Source: Candidatus Gastranaerophilales bacterium
GTDB taxonomy: Bacteria > Cyanobacteriota > Vampirovibrionia > Gastranaerophilales > Gastranaerophilaceae
Direction of reading: 5' to 3'
Assembly (NCBI GenBank): GCA_947589525.1
Contig: CANQAW010000043.1
Location: forward strand, 1 to 11,186
Length of the DNA: 11,186 nt
The notes below the pieces were generated by a model, which saw only the letters and a program-made list of their open reading frames with translations, was not told where the DNA came from and searched no databases. Shown here piece by piece: positions 1 to 6,652 of the stretch. How positions within the stretch are numbered: the first letter of the stretch is position 1; each line of letters begins with the position of its first letter. Both the position numbers and the translations under genes were made by a program.

Positions 1-652
1 AAGCTTTAGCCGGTTCGTCATTTGCTCTTGAAAGCGTTTTTGCTGAAGTAAAAGCGCCTATTCCCATATCGCAAATCCCTGCTTCTGCGCCTCCTGCCAC
101 CATTATATCCGCATCATTATACTGTATGGCGCGCATAGCATCTCCTATTGAATGCGCCCCCGTTGCACAGGCCGTTGCTATTGATTTTGACATCCCTCTA
201 AGACCATATTTTATCGAGATTTTACCTGCCGCCATGTTGGTTATCATCATCGGAACCATAAACGGAGAACATTTATGATAGCCTCGAATTTGCATAACTT
301 CGTGGTTTTTTTGAATTGTTTCAAGACCTCCCGCAGCTGACCCAGCAATTACGCCTATTCTCGTTAAATCTTCTTTTTCTAAATCTAATTTTGAATCTTC
401 CATTGCTAAAGTTGCCGCAACTACGGAACACAAGATGAATTTATCCATTCTTCTGGCATCTTTAGAATCAACATACGGCGTTGTATCAAATTCGGGAACT
501 TGTCCTCCTATATGCACCAAATGTTTTTCTTTGTCTAAATTTAAATATCTTATACCGCTGTTGCCTTTCTTTAAATTTTCCCATAAGATATCGATTCCGA
601 CACCAAAAGGCGATACGCAACCCATTCCGGTTACTACTACACGTCTTTTCAT
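1..652 (-). CDS. fabF: 3-oxoacyl-[ACP] synthase II (FabF), 3' end outside window
   Basis: Condensing enzyme that elongates acyl-ACP with malonyl-ACP in type II fatty acid synthesis in the cytoplasm. The first 217 codons are visible, about half of the usual 410 or so residues. The protein opens MKRRVVVTGMGCVSPFG, the standard KAS II N-terminus. It later shows RMDKF, SPFMVPMMITNMAAG and ATACATGAHS, whose Cys162 is the nucleophile (codon at 167-169). The two active-site histidines lie beyond the window. The ATG at 652 is preceded by a strong ribosome site, AGGAGA at 662-667. It lies 22 bp downstream of the fabH stop, so it is very probably co-transcribed with fabH and the oxidoreductase genes. 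The stretch with SPFMVPMMI and NMAAG is close to cyanobacterial FabF as recalled, though these motifs are widely shared. Confidence 0.96.
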   Translation of the reverse strand, partial: MKRRVVVTGMGCVSPFGVGIDILWENLKKGNSGIRYLNLDKEKHLVHIGGQVPEFDTTPYVDSKDARRMDKFILCSVVAATLAMEDSKLDLEKEDLTRIGVIAGSAAGGLETIQKNHEVMQIRGYHKCSPFMVPMMITNMAAGKISIKYGLRGMSKSIATACATGAHSIGDAMRAIQYNDADIMVAGGAEAGICDMGIGAFTSAKTLSRANDEPAKA

Positions 653-661
653 ACTTATTTT

Positions 662-667
662 TCTCCT
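662..667 (-). promoter_or_regulatory. Ribosome binding site of fabF
   Basis: AGGAGA reads on the minus strand within the 22-bp fabH-fabF gap, with a 9-nt spacer to the ATG at 652. It fixes the fabF start. No promoter-like sequence is evident in the gap, which fits co-transcription with fabH. Confidence 0.7.
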
Positions 668-674
668 GTGTTTG

Positions 675-1673
675 TTATATATTTTTATCCAATTTTATTA
701 TTGCACTTGCGCCGGTCATTCCTGCTCCAAAGGCGCTAATTAATATTTTAGCAGGTAAATTTATTTTATTGCTGTCTATACCTTCTCTTATTGCAACGAG
801 AATGGAAGCAGCGGACATATTCCCGTAGTCTTTAATATTTGAGATAACTTTTTGACTTTCTATGCCTAATCTTTCCGACAATCCGTCTATCATTCTTTGG
901 TTGGATTGATGCGGTATAAAGTAGTCTATATTTTCAATTTTTGTATTTGTTTTTTTTAACAGTTCTTCAATTTCCGATGGTATTTTGGTCATAACAAATT
1001 TGTAAACATCTTTTCCTTTCATTTGAATAAAAGGCTTGGTTTCATCAGTTCCTTTTTCAACCAGCGGACACGTTTTACCTTTTATTTTTAATGTAATATA
1101 ATCGGCACATGCTCCGTCTGCCAATAAGTCGACTCCAATAATATCGTCGTCATTTTCTTGAGCCGACAAAATAACAGCACCCGCACCGTCTCCAAACAAT
1201 ACGGAAGTGGAGCGGTCTGACCAATCGGTATATTTTGTTGTAGTATCGGTTGCAACAATTAAAATATTTTTATAAATTCCGGATTTAATAAAAGCATAAG
1301 CACAATTCAGGGAATAAATAAAACCTGCGCAAGCTCCTCTTAAGTCAAAGCAGGCTGAATTTTTTGCCCCCGTTGCTTTTTGGATTAAACATGAAACGGA
1401 AGGATATATGTCCTCAGGTGCTGAGCAGGCGGCTATTATCAAATCAATCGAATTGACATCAAAATTACTTCTTCGGATTACTTTTTTTGAAGCTTCAATT
1501 CCTAAATCAGTCGAGGATTTGTCTTTATCCGTAACTCTTCTTTGTTTTATACCCGTTCTTGTTGAAATCCATTCGTCGGAAGTGTCTAAAATCTTTGTTA
1601 AATCGTCATTTGTAATAATTTTTTGCGCAGTTTCGCAATCAAGGGCGATTATTTTTGCTCCGATGTTTTTCAT
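675..1673 (-). CDS. fabH: 3-oxoacyl-[ACP] synthase III (FabH)
   Basis: Initiates fatty acid synthesis by condensing a short acyl-CoA primer with malonyl-ACP. The 332 residues are full length for the family. The N-terminus has the typical TSDEWI and RTGI stretch (residues 31-42). The catalytic triad is visible: Cys115 in RGACAGF, His255 in IPHQSNQR and Asn285 in GNMSAAS. The C-terminus has FGAGMTGAS, where E. coli-type enzymes have a Trp after GMT. The ATG at 1673 directly abuts the stop of the oxidoreductase gamma gene, with AAGGGG as ribosome site inside that gene's tail. Its place behind a VorB-type oxoacid oxidoreductase suggests that the primer may be a branched acyl-CoA. That substrate is inferred from context; FabH sequence alone does not show it. 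Confidence 0.95.
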   Translation of the reverse strand: MKNIGAKIIALDCETAQKIITNDDLTKILDTSDEWISTRTGIKQRRVTDKDKSSTDLGIEASKKVIRRSNFDVNSIDLIIAACSAPEDIYPSVSCLIQKATGAKNSACFDLRGACAGFIYSLNCAYAFIKSGIYKNILIVATDTTTKYTDWSDRSTSVLFGDGAGAVILSAQENDDDIIGVDLLADGACADYITLKIKGKTCPLVEKGTDETKPFIQMKGKDVYKFVMTKIPSEIEELLKKTNTKIENIDYFIPHQSNQRMIDGLSERLGIESQKVISNIKDYGNMSAASILVAIREGIDSNKINLPAKILISAFGAGMTGASAIIKLDKNI

Positions 1674-2219
1674 CTATACAACCCCTTCTTGAATGTAGTT
1701 TAAACCTACAAGATAAGCTTCAATATTTTTTTGGATTAATTCTTTTTTATCTTTTAAGATTTTTTCGTATGCTTCTTTGACAATATCAATATTTAAATTA
1801 CCTATGATTTTTGATAAAATTCCCAGAGCAATCGAATTTGTGATTTTTATGTTTCCAAGTTTTTGCGCTTCCTGAGTTAAAGGTGCAAAGATATATTGAA
1901 TATCTTTTCTTGTTTTTTCGATTTTTGCCATTGATGAGTTAACAATTATTGTTCCGTTTTCTTTAACTCTTGAGATAAATTTATCAAATGAAGTCTGATT
2001 AAGCGCGACTACAATATCCGCTTTTGAATTTTGTACGCAGTATATTTCTCTATCTGACATATTAATTTCACAATTTACCGCTCCGCCTCGCATTTCGGCA
2101 CCGTAACAAGGACAAAGGGAAACAAATTTTCCGCTAAGCATAAAAATATTAGCTAAAATTGAGCCTATTGATAAAATTCCCTGACCGCCCGAACCTGATA
2201 TTATAAAATTTTTATTCAT
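1674..2219 (-). CDS. 2-oxoacid:ferredoxin oxidoreductase, gamma subunit (KorC/VorC type)
   Basis: One subunit of a four-subunit enzyme that oxidatively decarboxylates a 2-oxoacid with CoA and reduces ferredoxin. It is 181 residues, normal for a stand-alone gamma domain. It opens with SGSGGQGILSIG (residues 8-19), a glycine-rich motif typical of the family. YGAEMRGGAVNCEI (39-52) follows, also diagnostic. The ATG at 2219 lies inside the end of the beta gene (8-bp overlap), with AAGGAC upstream, so translation is probably coupled. Gamma domains do not separate oxoglutarate from branched-chain oxoacid enzymes reliably, so no gene symbol is given; the substrate call rests on the alpha and beta subunits. 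Confidence 0.92.
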   Translation of the reverse strand: MNKNFIISGSGGQGILSIGSILANIFMLSGKFVSLCPCYGAEMRGGAVNCEINMSDREIYCVQNSKADIVVALNQTSFDKFISRVKENGTIIVNSSMAKIEKTRKDIQYIFAPLTQEAQKLGNIKITNSIALGILSKIIGNLNIDIVKEAYEKILKDKKELIQKNIEAYLVGLNYIQEGVV

Positions 2220-2967
2220 GGTCTATGTCCTTATAAACTCCAAGAGGATATATTTTTGTCAACTCTTCCTCTATTTTTTTATGCGAATCAATCGGAGATA
2301 ATTTCCAATTGGTGGGACAGCTTGACAAAATTTCCACAAAGCTGAATCCTAAGCCTTTTTGCTGATATTCAAAAGCCTTTTTAATTTGTTTTTTTGCATT
2401 ATAGATATTTTTAATATCATATAGCGCTACACGTGCGCAGAAGCAAGTTCCTTCGCATATTGCAATATGTTGAACCGTTTGGATGGGAAATCCGTGATAT
2501 TCTTTATTTCTTCCCAAAGGGCTTGTAGCGGTAATTTGTCCCATAGGTGTAGTAGGACCAAGCTGTCCGCCCGTCATTCCGTAATTTGTGTTGTTTATGC
2601 ATATTGCTGTTATATTTTCACCTCTGAGCGCACTGTGGATTGACTCGCCAAGACCGATGGAAGCAAAATCTCCGTCTCCTTGATAAGTAAAGACGATTTT
2701 GTTGTTTCCTTTTGCTCTGTGAGCCCTTTTTACTCCCGTTGCTACGGCACATGCTCTGCCGTGGGGTGCTTCAACGCAATCTACGTCTAAAAAATCATAT
2801 AAAAAAACCGAACAACCGGAAGATGAAACGGCAATTGTGTCCCGTTGAATGTTCAGTTCATCTATAACTTGCGCAACAAGCTTAATTGCGAGACCATGGT
2901 CACAGCCCGAGCAAAATGTAAAGCTTGAATTTTCTTTAATTGATTTTGGCTTAGCGTATGTTTGCAT
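2212..2967 (-). CDS. 2-oxoacid:ferredoxin oxidoreductase, beta subunit (thiamine diphosphate-binding)
   Basis: Catalytic thiamine diphosphate-binding subunit, 251 residues. FCSGCDHG (residues 18-25) and APHGRA (67-72) are family motifs. The cofactor motif begins at GDGD (97-100) and ends at NN (125-126), followed by YGMTGGQLGPTTPMG. The C-terminal SCPTNW (216-221) and YPLGVYKD (240-247) recall the branched-chain (Vor) enzymes of anaerobes. The GMTGGQ and PTTP signature is also found in oxoglutarate enzymes. The stand-alone size and lack of extra domains exclude a pyruvate:ferredoxin oxidoreductase fusion protein. The ATG at 2967 lies inside the alpha gene (17-bp overlap), with AAAGGAT as ribosome site. 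Confidence 0.93.
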   Translation of the reverse strand: MQTYAKPKSIKENSSFTFCSGCDHGLAIKLVAQVIDELNIQRDTIAVSSSGCSVFLYDFLDVDCVEAPHGRACAVATGVKRAHRAKGNNKIVFTYQGDGDFASIGLGESIHSALRGENITAICINNTNYGMTGGQLGPTTPMGQITATSPLGRNKEYHGFPIQTVQHIAICEGTCFCARVALYDIKNIYNAKKQIKKAFEYQQKGLGFSFVEILSSCPTNWKLSPIDSHKKIEEELTKIYPLGVYKDIDHE

Positions 2968-4024
2968 TTTTATCCTTTAATAAATTGTCTATAACCCCTG
3001 TTATTTCTTCTTTTTTCAACCAATCGCCCGTCGGTTTTCCTATGAATGCGGTTTGAACGTTTGATAATGCCGAAAGTTGTACATCTTTAAGCATTTGACC
3101 TAAATTCATTTCAATGTCTACAAACAGTTTTGCGCTGTAAGACAGTTTTCTCAACTGTTGATAGGGGAAAGGATATAAGGTAATCGGTCTGAATAAACCG
3201 AGCTTGATGCCTTTTTCCCGATAATGGTTTACAACTTCTTTTGTATAACGAGCCATTGAACCGAAAGCGGTTATAATTATTTCCGCATCTTCACAGAAAT
3301 ATTCTTCATACATCGGCTCTTGATTTTCTATTAATGTATATTTTCTTTTAAGATTAACATTGTGTTCGTTTAATTTTAACTGTGAAGGCTCAAGAGAATG
3401 GATATTTCTTGATAATCTGTCTGATGCTCCGTTTAAAATCCAATCGGAATTATCAATTTCTTCGTACGGATACTCTTTAATAACGGCGCTTTCCGACATT
3501 TGCCCCAGAAGTCCGTCTGCAAGTATAATTGCGGGATTTCTGTATTTTTGGGACAAATAAAACGCCCTGTATGTTAAATCCGCACATTCCTGAACGGTTG
3601 AGGGAGAAAGAACAATTGTATGATAATCTCCGTTTCCGCCCCCGACGGTTGCCTGATTGTAATCGCCCTGCGACGGGTATATGTATCCTTGCCCGGGGCC
3701 GGCTCTCATAACGTTAACCAAAACAAACGGAAGTTCGTCTGCGCAAGCATAAGAAATAGTTTCCTGCATAAGTGCAACGGCGCAAGATGAGCTTGAAACC
3801 ATAACTTTAGCACCGGCAGCACTTGCGCCGAGCGCCATATTTATTGCTCCTATTTCCGATTCGGCACAAACGTACGCAAGGTGTCTTTTTTGCATTTCTA
3901 AACTCAGATATTCGCCAATTTCGGTTTGAGGCGTAATAGGATAACCGAAATAGCATTCACACCCCGCTATAAGAGATGCTTTTGCTATTGCAATATTTCC
4001 TTTTAAAAGTTCTCTTTCCGTCAT
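2951..4024 (-). CDS. vorB: 2-oxoacid:ferredoxin oxidoreductase, alpha subunit (VorB-like)
   Basis: Substrate-binding pyrimidine/PP-type subunit, 357 residues, the usual length of the stand-alone alpha chain. YFGYPITPQTEI (residues 25-36) is the oxoacid-site motif. AESEIGAINMALGASAAGA (54-72), SSSS (77-80), NVMRAGPGQG (104-113) and QGDYNQATVGGGNGDY (119-134) follow. The C-terminal domain ends around EMNLGQM (305-311). These fit the enzymes annotated as 3-methyl-2-oxobutanoate dehydrogenase subunit VorB, usually encoded in this same order: ferredoxin, alpha, beta, gamma. The substrate would be the 2-oxoacids of valine, leucine and isoleucine. A 2-oxoglutarate enzyme (KorA) is the main alternative. 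The start codon overlaps the stop of the ferredoxin gene by 1 bp (TAATG). Confidence 0.88.
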   Translation of the reverse strand: MTERELLKGNIAIAKASLIAGCECYFGYPITPQTEIGEYLSLEMQKRHLAYVCAESEIGAINMALGASAAGAKVMVSSSSCAVALMQETISYACADELPFVLVNVMRAGPGQGYIYPSQGDYNQATVGGGNGDYHTIVLSPSTVQECADLTYRAFYLSQKYRNPAIILADGLLGQMSESAVIKEYPYEEIDNSDWILNGASDRLSRNIHSLEPSQLKLNEHNVNLKRKYTLIENQEPMYEEYFCEDAEIIITAFGSMARYTKEVVNHYREKGIKLGLFRPITLYPFPYQQLRKLSYSAKLFVDIEMNLGQMLKDVQLSALSNVQTAFIGKPTGDWLKKEEITGVIDNLLKDKNANIR

Positions 4025-4233
4025 TATTTAAAAACACCTGTTATTGCTATATCGGGGCATGACATTGCACATGATGCGCAAGCCGTACATTTTTTTTCTT
4101 TATCATAAAACTCAACGGTATATTCTCCCGTTTTGCCCGTCTCTGCGCTTTTTTTAATTAAACCGAACGGACAAGCGTTAATACAGAGATAACACGATTT
4201 GCACAAATTGCTGTTGATTTCTATGTGCGCCAT
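4024..4233 (-). CDS. Two-cluster ferredoxin-like (delta) subunit of the oxidoreductase
   Basis: A 69-residue protein with two [4Fe-4S] motifs. Cys11, 14, 17 and 21 form the first (CxxCxxCxxxCP) and Cys49, 52, 55 and 59 the second (CxxCxxCxxxCP). This is the electron-transfer subunit that passes electrons from the thiamine site to soluble ferredoxin. The spacer between clusters includes an ordinary 2[4Fe-4S] insertion and nothing unusual. It is the first gene of the operon. The ATG at 4233 has a strong GGGGAGAG ribosome site at 4238-4245. No membrane segment is visible. Confidence 0.93.
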   Translation of the reverse strand: MAHIEINSNLCKSCYLCINACPFGLIKKSAETGKTGEYTVEFYDKEKKCTACASCAMSCPDIAITGVFK

Positions 4234-4293
4234 TTACTCTCCCCTTAAAGCTTAATTAATATTATTGTCTCATAAAAACTGAAAATGTGTACA

Positions 4294-4323
4294 GATATAG
4301 CTCTCTATAATAAGTTTTGTAAA
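4294..4323 (-). promoter_or_regulatory. Weak candidate promoter of the vor-fab operon
   Basis: On the minus strand TTTACA (4318-4323) is followed after 18 bp by TATATC (4294-4299). The start site would be near 4287, giving a leader of about 54 nt before the first gene. The -10 lacks the conserved final T, so this is a tentative call. The small inverted repeat TATAG-CTCT-CTATA (4296-4309) overlaps it. Confidence 0.25.
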
Positions 4324-4386
4324 AACAAACGCCATATTTAAGTTTTAAATATTTATTATTTATTCCATGTTTATTTTTTATGTATT

Positions 4387-4408
4387 TTTGTAACAAAATG
4401 TAACAAAA
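4387..4408 (-). promoter_or_regulatory. HLR1-like direct repeat, candidate response-regulator binding site
   Basis: On the plus strand the 10-mer TGTAACAAAA occurs twice in perfect tandem (4389-4398 and 4399-4408). On the minus strand it reads GTTACATT, two bases (TT), then GTTACAAA. This fits every position of HLR1, the cyanobacterial RpaB/RpaA-family box, (G/T)TTACA(T/A)(T/A) twice with a 2-bp gap. A 10-bp period places both half-sites on one DNA face, as OmpR-type dimers require. Relative to the predicted start site near 4459 it spans about -72 to -51, a position suited to activation. The left half also forms an imperfectly separate palindrome, TTTTGT-A-ACAAAA (4386-4398), so an ordinary repressor operator is an alternative. 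Confidence 0.5.
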
Positions 4409-4446
4409 GTATTAAGTTTGCGCATTTTTATGCCGAAAAAATACTT

Positions 4447-4452
4447 TATAAT
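4447..4452 (+). promoter_or_regulatory. -10 box of the 116-residue protein gene
   Basis: A perfect TATAAT lies 33 bp upstream of the ATG at 4486. No good -35 hexamer is found 16-18 bp upstream (the bases there are an A/T run), which fits a promoter that depends on an activator bound further upstream. The start site would be near 4459. Confidence 0.55.
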
Positions 4453-4485
4453 AGTACGAGAATTAAAGTACAATGGAGTAAAAAG

Positions 4486-4836
4486 ATGGCAATTGGCGCA
4501 AAGGACGGTCTTGACAAGGCATTAGTAAAAAAATATTCATCTTTAAAAGTTGATAATGCCATTGTTCAAAATTCAATGATAGACCCAAATAAGCTGATGA
4601 GTACAATGAATGATTATGCTAATGCTCACATGGAAGCATTCAGAATTCAACAGACATTGCGCAATGTTTGCACAAAAGCGATTTCAATGAATATTCATTA
4701 TATGAAAATGCAAAATGTTAAATCTAAAAAGGAAAGGATAGCGGAAGCCGCAAGAAAAGTTGTAGCCGAGCAAATGGCAAAGAAAAACGAACTGATGGAA
4801 AAATTGAAAAAAGAAGCGCGTCCCGATTATGCGTAA
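4486..4836 (+). CDS. Uncharacterised 116-residue helical protein
   Basis: I do not recognise this protein. It appears to be a real gene: it has a perfect TATAAT box, a GGAG ribosome site at 4475-4478 with 7-nt spacing, and a strong terminator 45 bp after its stop. It has no signal peptide and no membrane segment. Residues 1-45 are mixed and contain IDPNKLM. Residues 45-75 are methionine-rich (NAHMEAF, SMNIHYMKMQ) and include the only cysteine, Cys62. Residues 78-110 are strongly charged (KSKKERIAEAARKVV, then KKNELMEKLKKEA) and look like one long helix or coiled coil. It is likely cytoplasmic and basic. It is a single-gene unit downstream of the HLR1-like repeat, so a role in a regulated response is possible but not shown. 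Confidence 0.8.
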   Translation: MAIGAKDGLDKALVKKYSSLKVDNAIVQNSMIDPNKLMSTMNDYANAHMEAFRIQQTLRNVCTKAISMNIHYMKMQNVKSKKERIAEAARKVVAEQMAKKNELMEKLKKEARPDYA

Positions 4837-4880
4837 CTTTTAAAAAATAATTTTAATGGTTTTGTGTGTGTGTAAATTAG

Positions 4881-4908
4881 CCTCTTTGTATTAAAGAGGT
4901 TTCTTTTT
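4881..4908 (+). terminator. Rho-independent terminator after the 116-residue protein gene
   Basis: CCTCTTT (4881-4887), a five-base loop GTATT, then AAAGAGG (4893-4899) form a perfect 7-bp stem. It is followed by TTTCTTTTT (4900-4908). It separates the small gene from corA. A short (TG)5 run at 4863-4872 lies just before it. Confidence 0.85.
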
Positions 4909-4909
4909 A

Positions 4910-4938
4910 TTTACATATTTTAATTTATATAGTTTAAT
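4910..4938 (+). promoter_or_regulatory. Promoter of corA
   Basis: TTTACA (4910-4915), a 17-bp spacer and TTTAAT (4933-4938) each match the sigma-70-type consensus at five of six positions. The start site would be near 4945, about 25 bp before the corA ATG. It follows directly after the upstream terminator, so corA is expected to have its own transcript. Confidence 0.5.
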
Positions 4939-4970
4939 ATAGATATCCCCGTTTAACAAGGAAGTTTGTC

Positions 4971-5924
4971 ATGATTGAAATTTTAAAAACAAATGACGAA
5001 AATAAACTTATTGAACTTGGAATTAATGAGGCTCAGAGCGGTTCTTGGTTTAATTTAATTGACCCTACCTATGATGAAATTCAAAAAGTTTCCATTGTCT
5101 TAAACTTGGATGAAAGCTTTTTGAGAAATTCTCTTGACGTGGATGAACGCTCTCGTATTGAAATAGAAGATGATTGTCTTTTGATAATTACAAATTTACC
5201 TACAATGGAAGATGAAGGCGCATACGACACTTTGCCTTTGGGGATAATTTTCACGCAAAGAGGCTTTATTACCGTTTGTTCAAAAAAGAACAACGTAATT
5301 TCTTCTTTCAATAAAGAAACATCAGGGTCTTTTGATACAAGAAACAAAACGAAATTTTTGCTTGATATATTGTTTCGTTCGACAAAATTTTATTTGAGAT
5401 ATTTAAATTATATTTACAAACAATCGGAAGAAATTGAAGTCGAACTTAGAAAAACAATGAAAAACAAAGCTCTTTTTCAACTTTTTGAAGTTCAAAAATC
5501 TCTGGTATATTTTACAACGGCGCTTAGAGACAACTATGTAGTGCTTCAAAAAATTATGCGTTTGACTCAAAGCTCTAAACAAAGCGGATTTTTAAAATTT
5601 ACGCAGGATGATATTGATTTATTGGAAGATGTAATAATAGAAAATAAACAAGCCCTTGAAATGGTTGAAATGCACAGAAACATTCTGGAGAACATGATGG
5701 ACACATTTGCATCAATTATTTCAAACAATTTAAATACCGTTATGAAATTTTTAACATCCATTGCAATTATTTTTGCAATTCCGACAATGTTTTCAAGTTT
5801 TTGGGGAATGAATGTGGCAGTGCCCTTTGGTGCAAATCAATACGGATTTTTAATAGTAAGTATTATATCTTTAATTGCCGCTATGATGGCTGCTGTATTC
5901 TTTGCTAAAAAAGGTATGTTTTAA
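4971..5924 (+). CDS. corA: CorA-family divalent cation transporter
   Basis: Membrane channel for Mg2+, and possibly Co2+ or other divalent ions. The 317 residues are standard for the family. Residues 1-255 form the cytoplasmic alpha/beta domain and long stalk helix. Two membrane helices follow, at about 258-278 and 292-312. The signature GMN is at 279-281 directly after the first helix. The MPE loop of classical CorA is absent: the loop reads NVAVPFGANQYG, as in the shorter-loop CorA-like proteins common in Firmicutes, so the exact ion cannot be fixed. The ATG at 4971 has AGGAAG at 4959-4964 as ribosome site. The stop overlaps the stop of the converging DUF2400 gene by 4 bp, and no hairpin terminator is visible. 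Confidence 0.93.
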   Translation: MIEILKTNDENKLIELGINEAQSGSWFNLIDPTYDEIQKVSIVLNLDESFLRNSLDVDERSRIEIEDDCLLIITNLPTMEDEGAYDTLPLGIIFTQRGFITVCSKKNNVISSFNKETSGSFDTRNKTKFLLDILFRSTKFYLRYLNYIYKQSEEIEVELRKTMKNKALFQLFEVQKSLVYFTTALRDNYVVLQKIMRLTQSSKQSGFLKFTQDDIDLLEDVIIENKQALEMVEMHRNILENMMDTFASIISNNLNTVMKFLTSIAIIFAIPTMFSSFWGMNVAVPFGANQYGFLIVSIISLIAAMMAAVFFAKKGMF

Positions 5925-6652
5925 AAATTTATTTTTTTATCAATGCCTAAACCAAACAGAGCAAAGTCATACTTAACGGGATCTTTTTCGTCAAATTCTT
6001 TAAGTTTTTGTGTTAGCTCAAGTGCGCTTTTAAAATCATTTTGTTTGCGTTTTAAAAGATTAAATTTTCTTGAAATTCTTGCAACATGAGTATCAAGAGG
6101 TATAATAAGCTCGCTTGGTTTAATGTTTTTCCAAATGCCGAAATCAACCGGACTGTTTGTTCTTGCCATCCATCTTAAAAACATATTAATTCTTTTTAGT
6201 GCGGAATTATTGCAAGGTTTTGCAAACATAAAGCAAAAGCCCCTGCTTGAAGGGAAATTACAGTTTGAATAGAAATAGCTTATTGCCGTATTGAACTTAT
6301 CTTTTGAGGAAAATAATTCTTCCAGCGAACTTTTATCTTCTATATAAAGCTTGTTTAATATTTTTAAAAGCTCCGTTAAATCCTCGGATTTTATAAATCT
6401 GTAGATAAAATCGCCAAGATTAAATTTTTTAAAATCTTTTATAAGCTCGAAAGGAGTTTGTGTAAGACCGAATAAGAAATTTAATTTTTTTATAAATTGT
6501 TCTCTTCTGCCAAAAGCAAATAAAGAGGCGATAAAGGCGCTTATTTCAACATCCTCTTTTGTTGTATATCTGTGCGGAAATTGAATAGGGTCGTTTTTTA
6601 TAAAATCTTTATTTTCATATTTTAAAACAAGACTATCGAGTAATTTTTTCAC
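5921..6652 (-). CDS. TIGR02757/DUF2400 family protein
   Basis: A member of a conserved family without established function. It has 243 residues, about the family length. Family motifs are clear: DPIQFPHRY (21-29), AFGRRE (46-51), RINMFLRWM (154-162), IIPLDTHVARISRKF (183-197) and DPVKYDFALFGLGI (224-237). The LDTHVARI stretch looks like the VDTHV-R segment of HhH-GPD DNA glycosylases such as endonuclease III, where the Asp is catalytic; here it would be Asp187. That link is my inference. The start is GTG at 6652, inside the end of tadA (20-bp overlap), with AAGGA upstream at 8-nt spacing. It is the last gene of the cluster and converges on corA. A mobile or recent-transfer origin is not suggested. 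Confidence 0.88.
   Translation of the reverse strand: MKKLLDSLVLKYENKDFIKNDPIQFPHRYTTKEDVEISAFIASLFAFGRREQFIKKLNFLFGLTQTPFELIKDFKKFNLGDFIYRFIKSEDLTELLKILNKLYIEDKSSLEELFSSKDKFNTAISYFYSNCNFPSSRGFCFMFAKPCNNSALKRINMFLRWMARTNSPVDFGIWKNIKPSELIIPLDTHVARISRKFNLLKRKQNDFKSALELTQKLKEFDEKDPVKYDFALFGLGIDKKINF

Noticed and set aside
435..828. Plus-strand open frames across 435-828
   Set aside because: They lie opposite fabF and fabH, lack good ribosome sites and encode no recognisable protein; they are shadows of the minus-strand genes.
4296..4309. Small inverted repeat TATAG-CTCT-CTATA upstream of the ferredoxin subunit gene
   Set aside because: Five A/T-rich base pairs with no T-tract; too weak to call a terminator or operator with confidence.
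4306..4311. A second plus-strand TATAAT in the divergent intergenic region
   Set aside because: It has no -35 at proper spacing and lies 180 bp from the nearest plus-strand gene, which has a closer TATAAT.
4863..4872. (TG)5 run before the terminator
   Set aside because: Too short to count as a microsatellite of interest, and outside any coding or promoter element.
4910..4917. TTTACATA at the corA promoter and again at 9891-9898, each matching one HLR1 half-site
   Set aside because: Neither has a second half-site 10 bp away, and TTTACA is simply a near-consensus -35 hexamer.
5915..5945. Possible bidirectional terminator between corA and the DUF2400 gene
   Set aside because: Only A/T runs are present and no GC-containing stem can be drawn; the two stop codons overlap and no terminator is supported.
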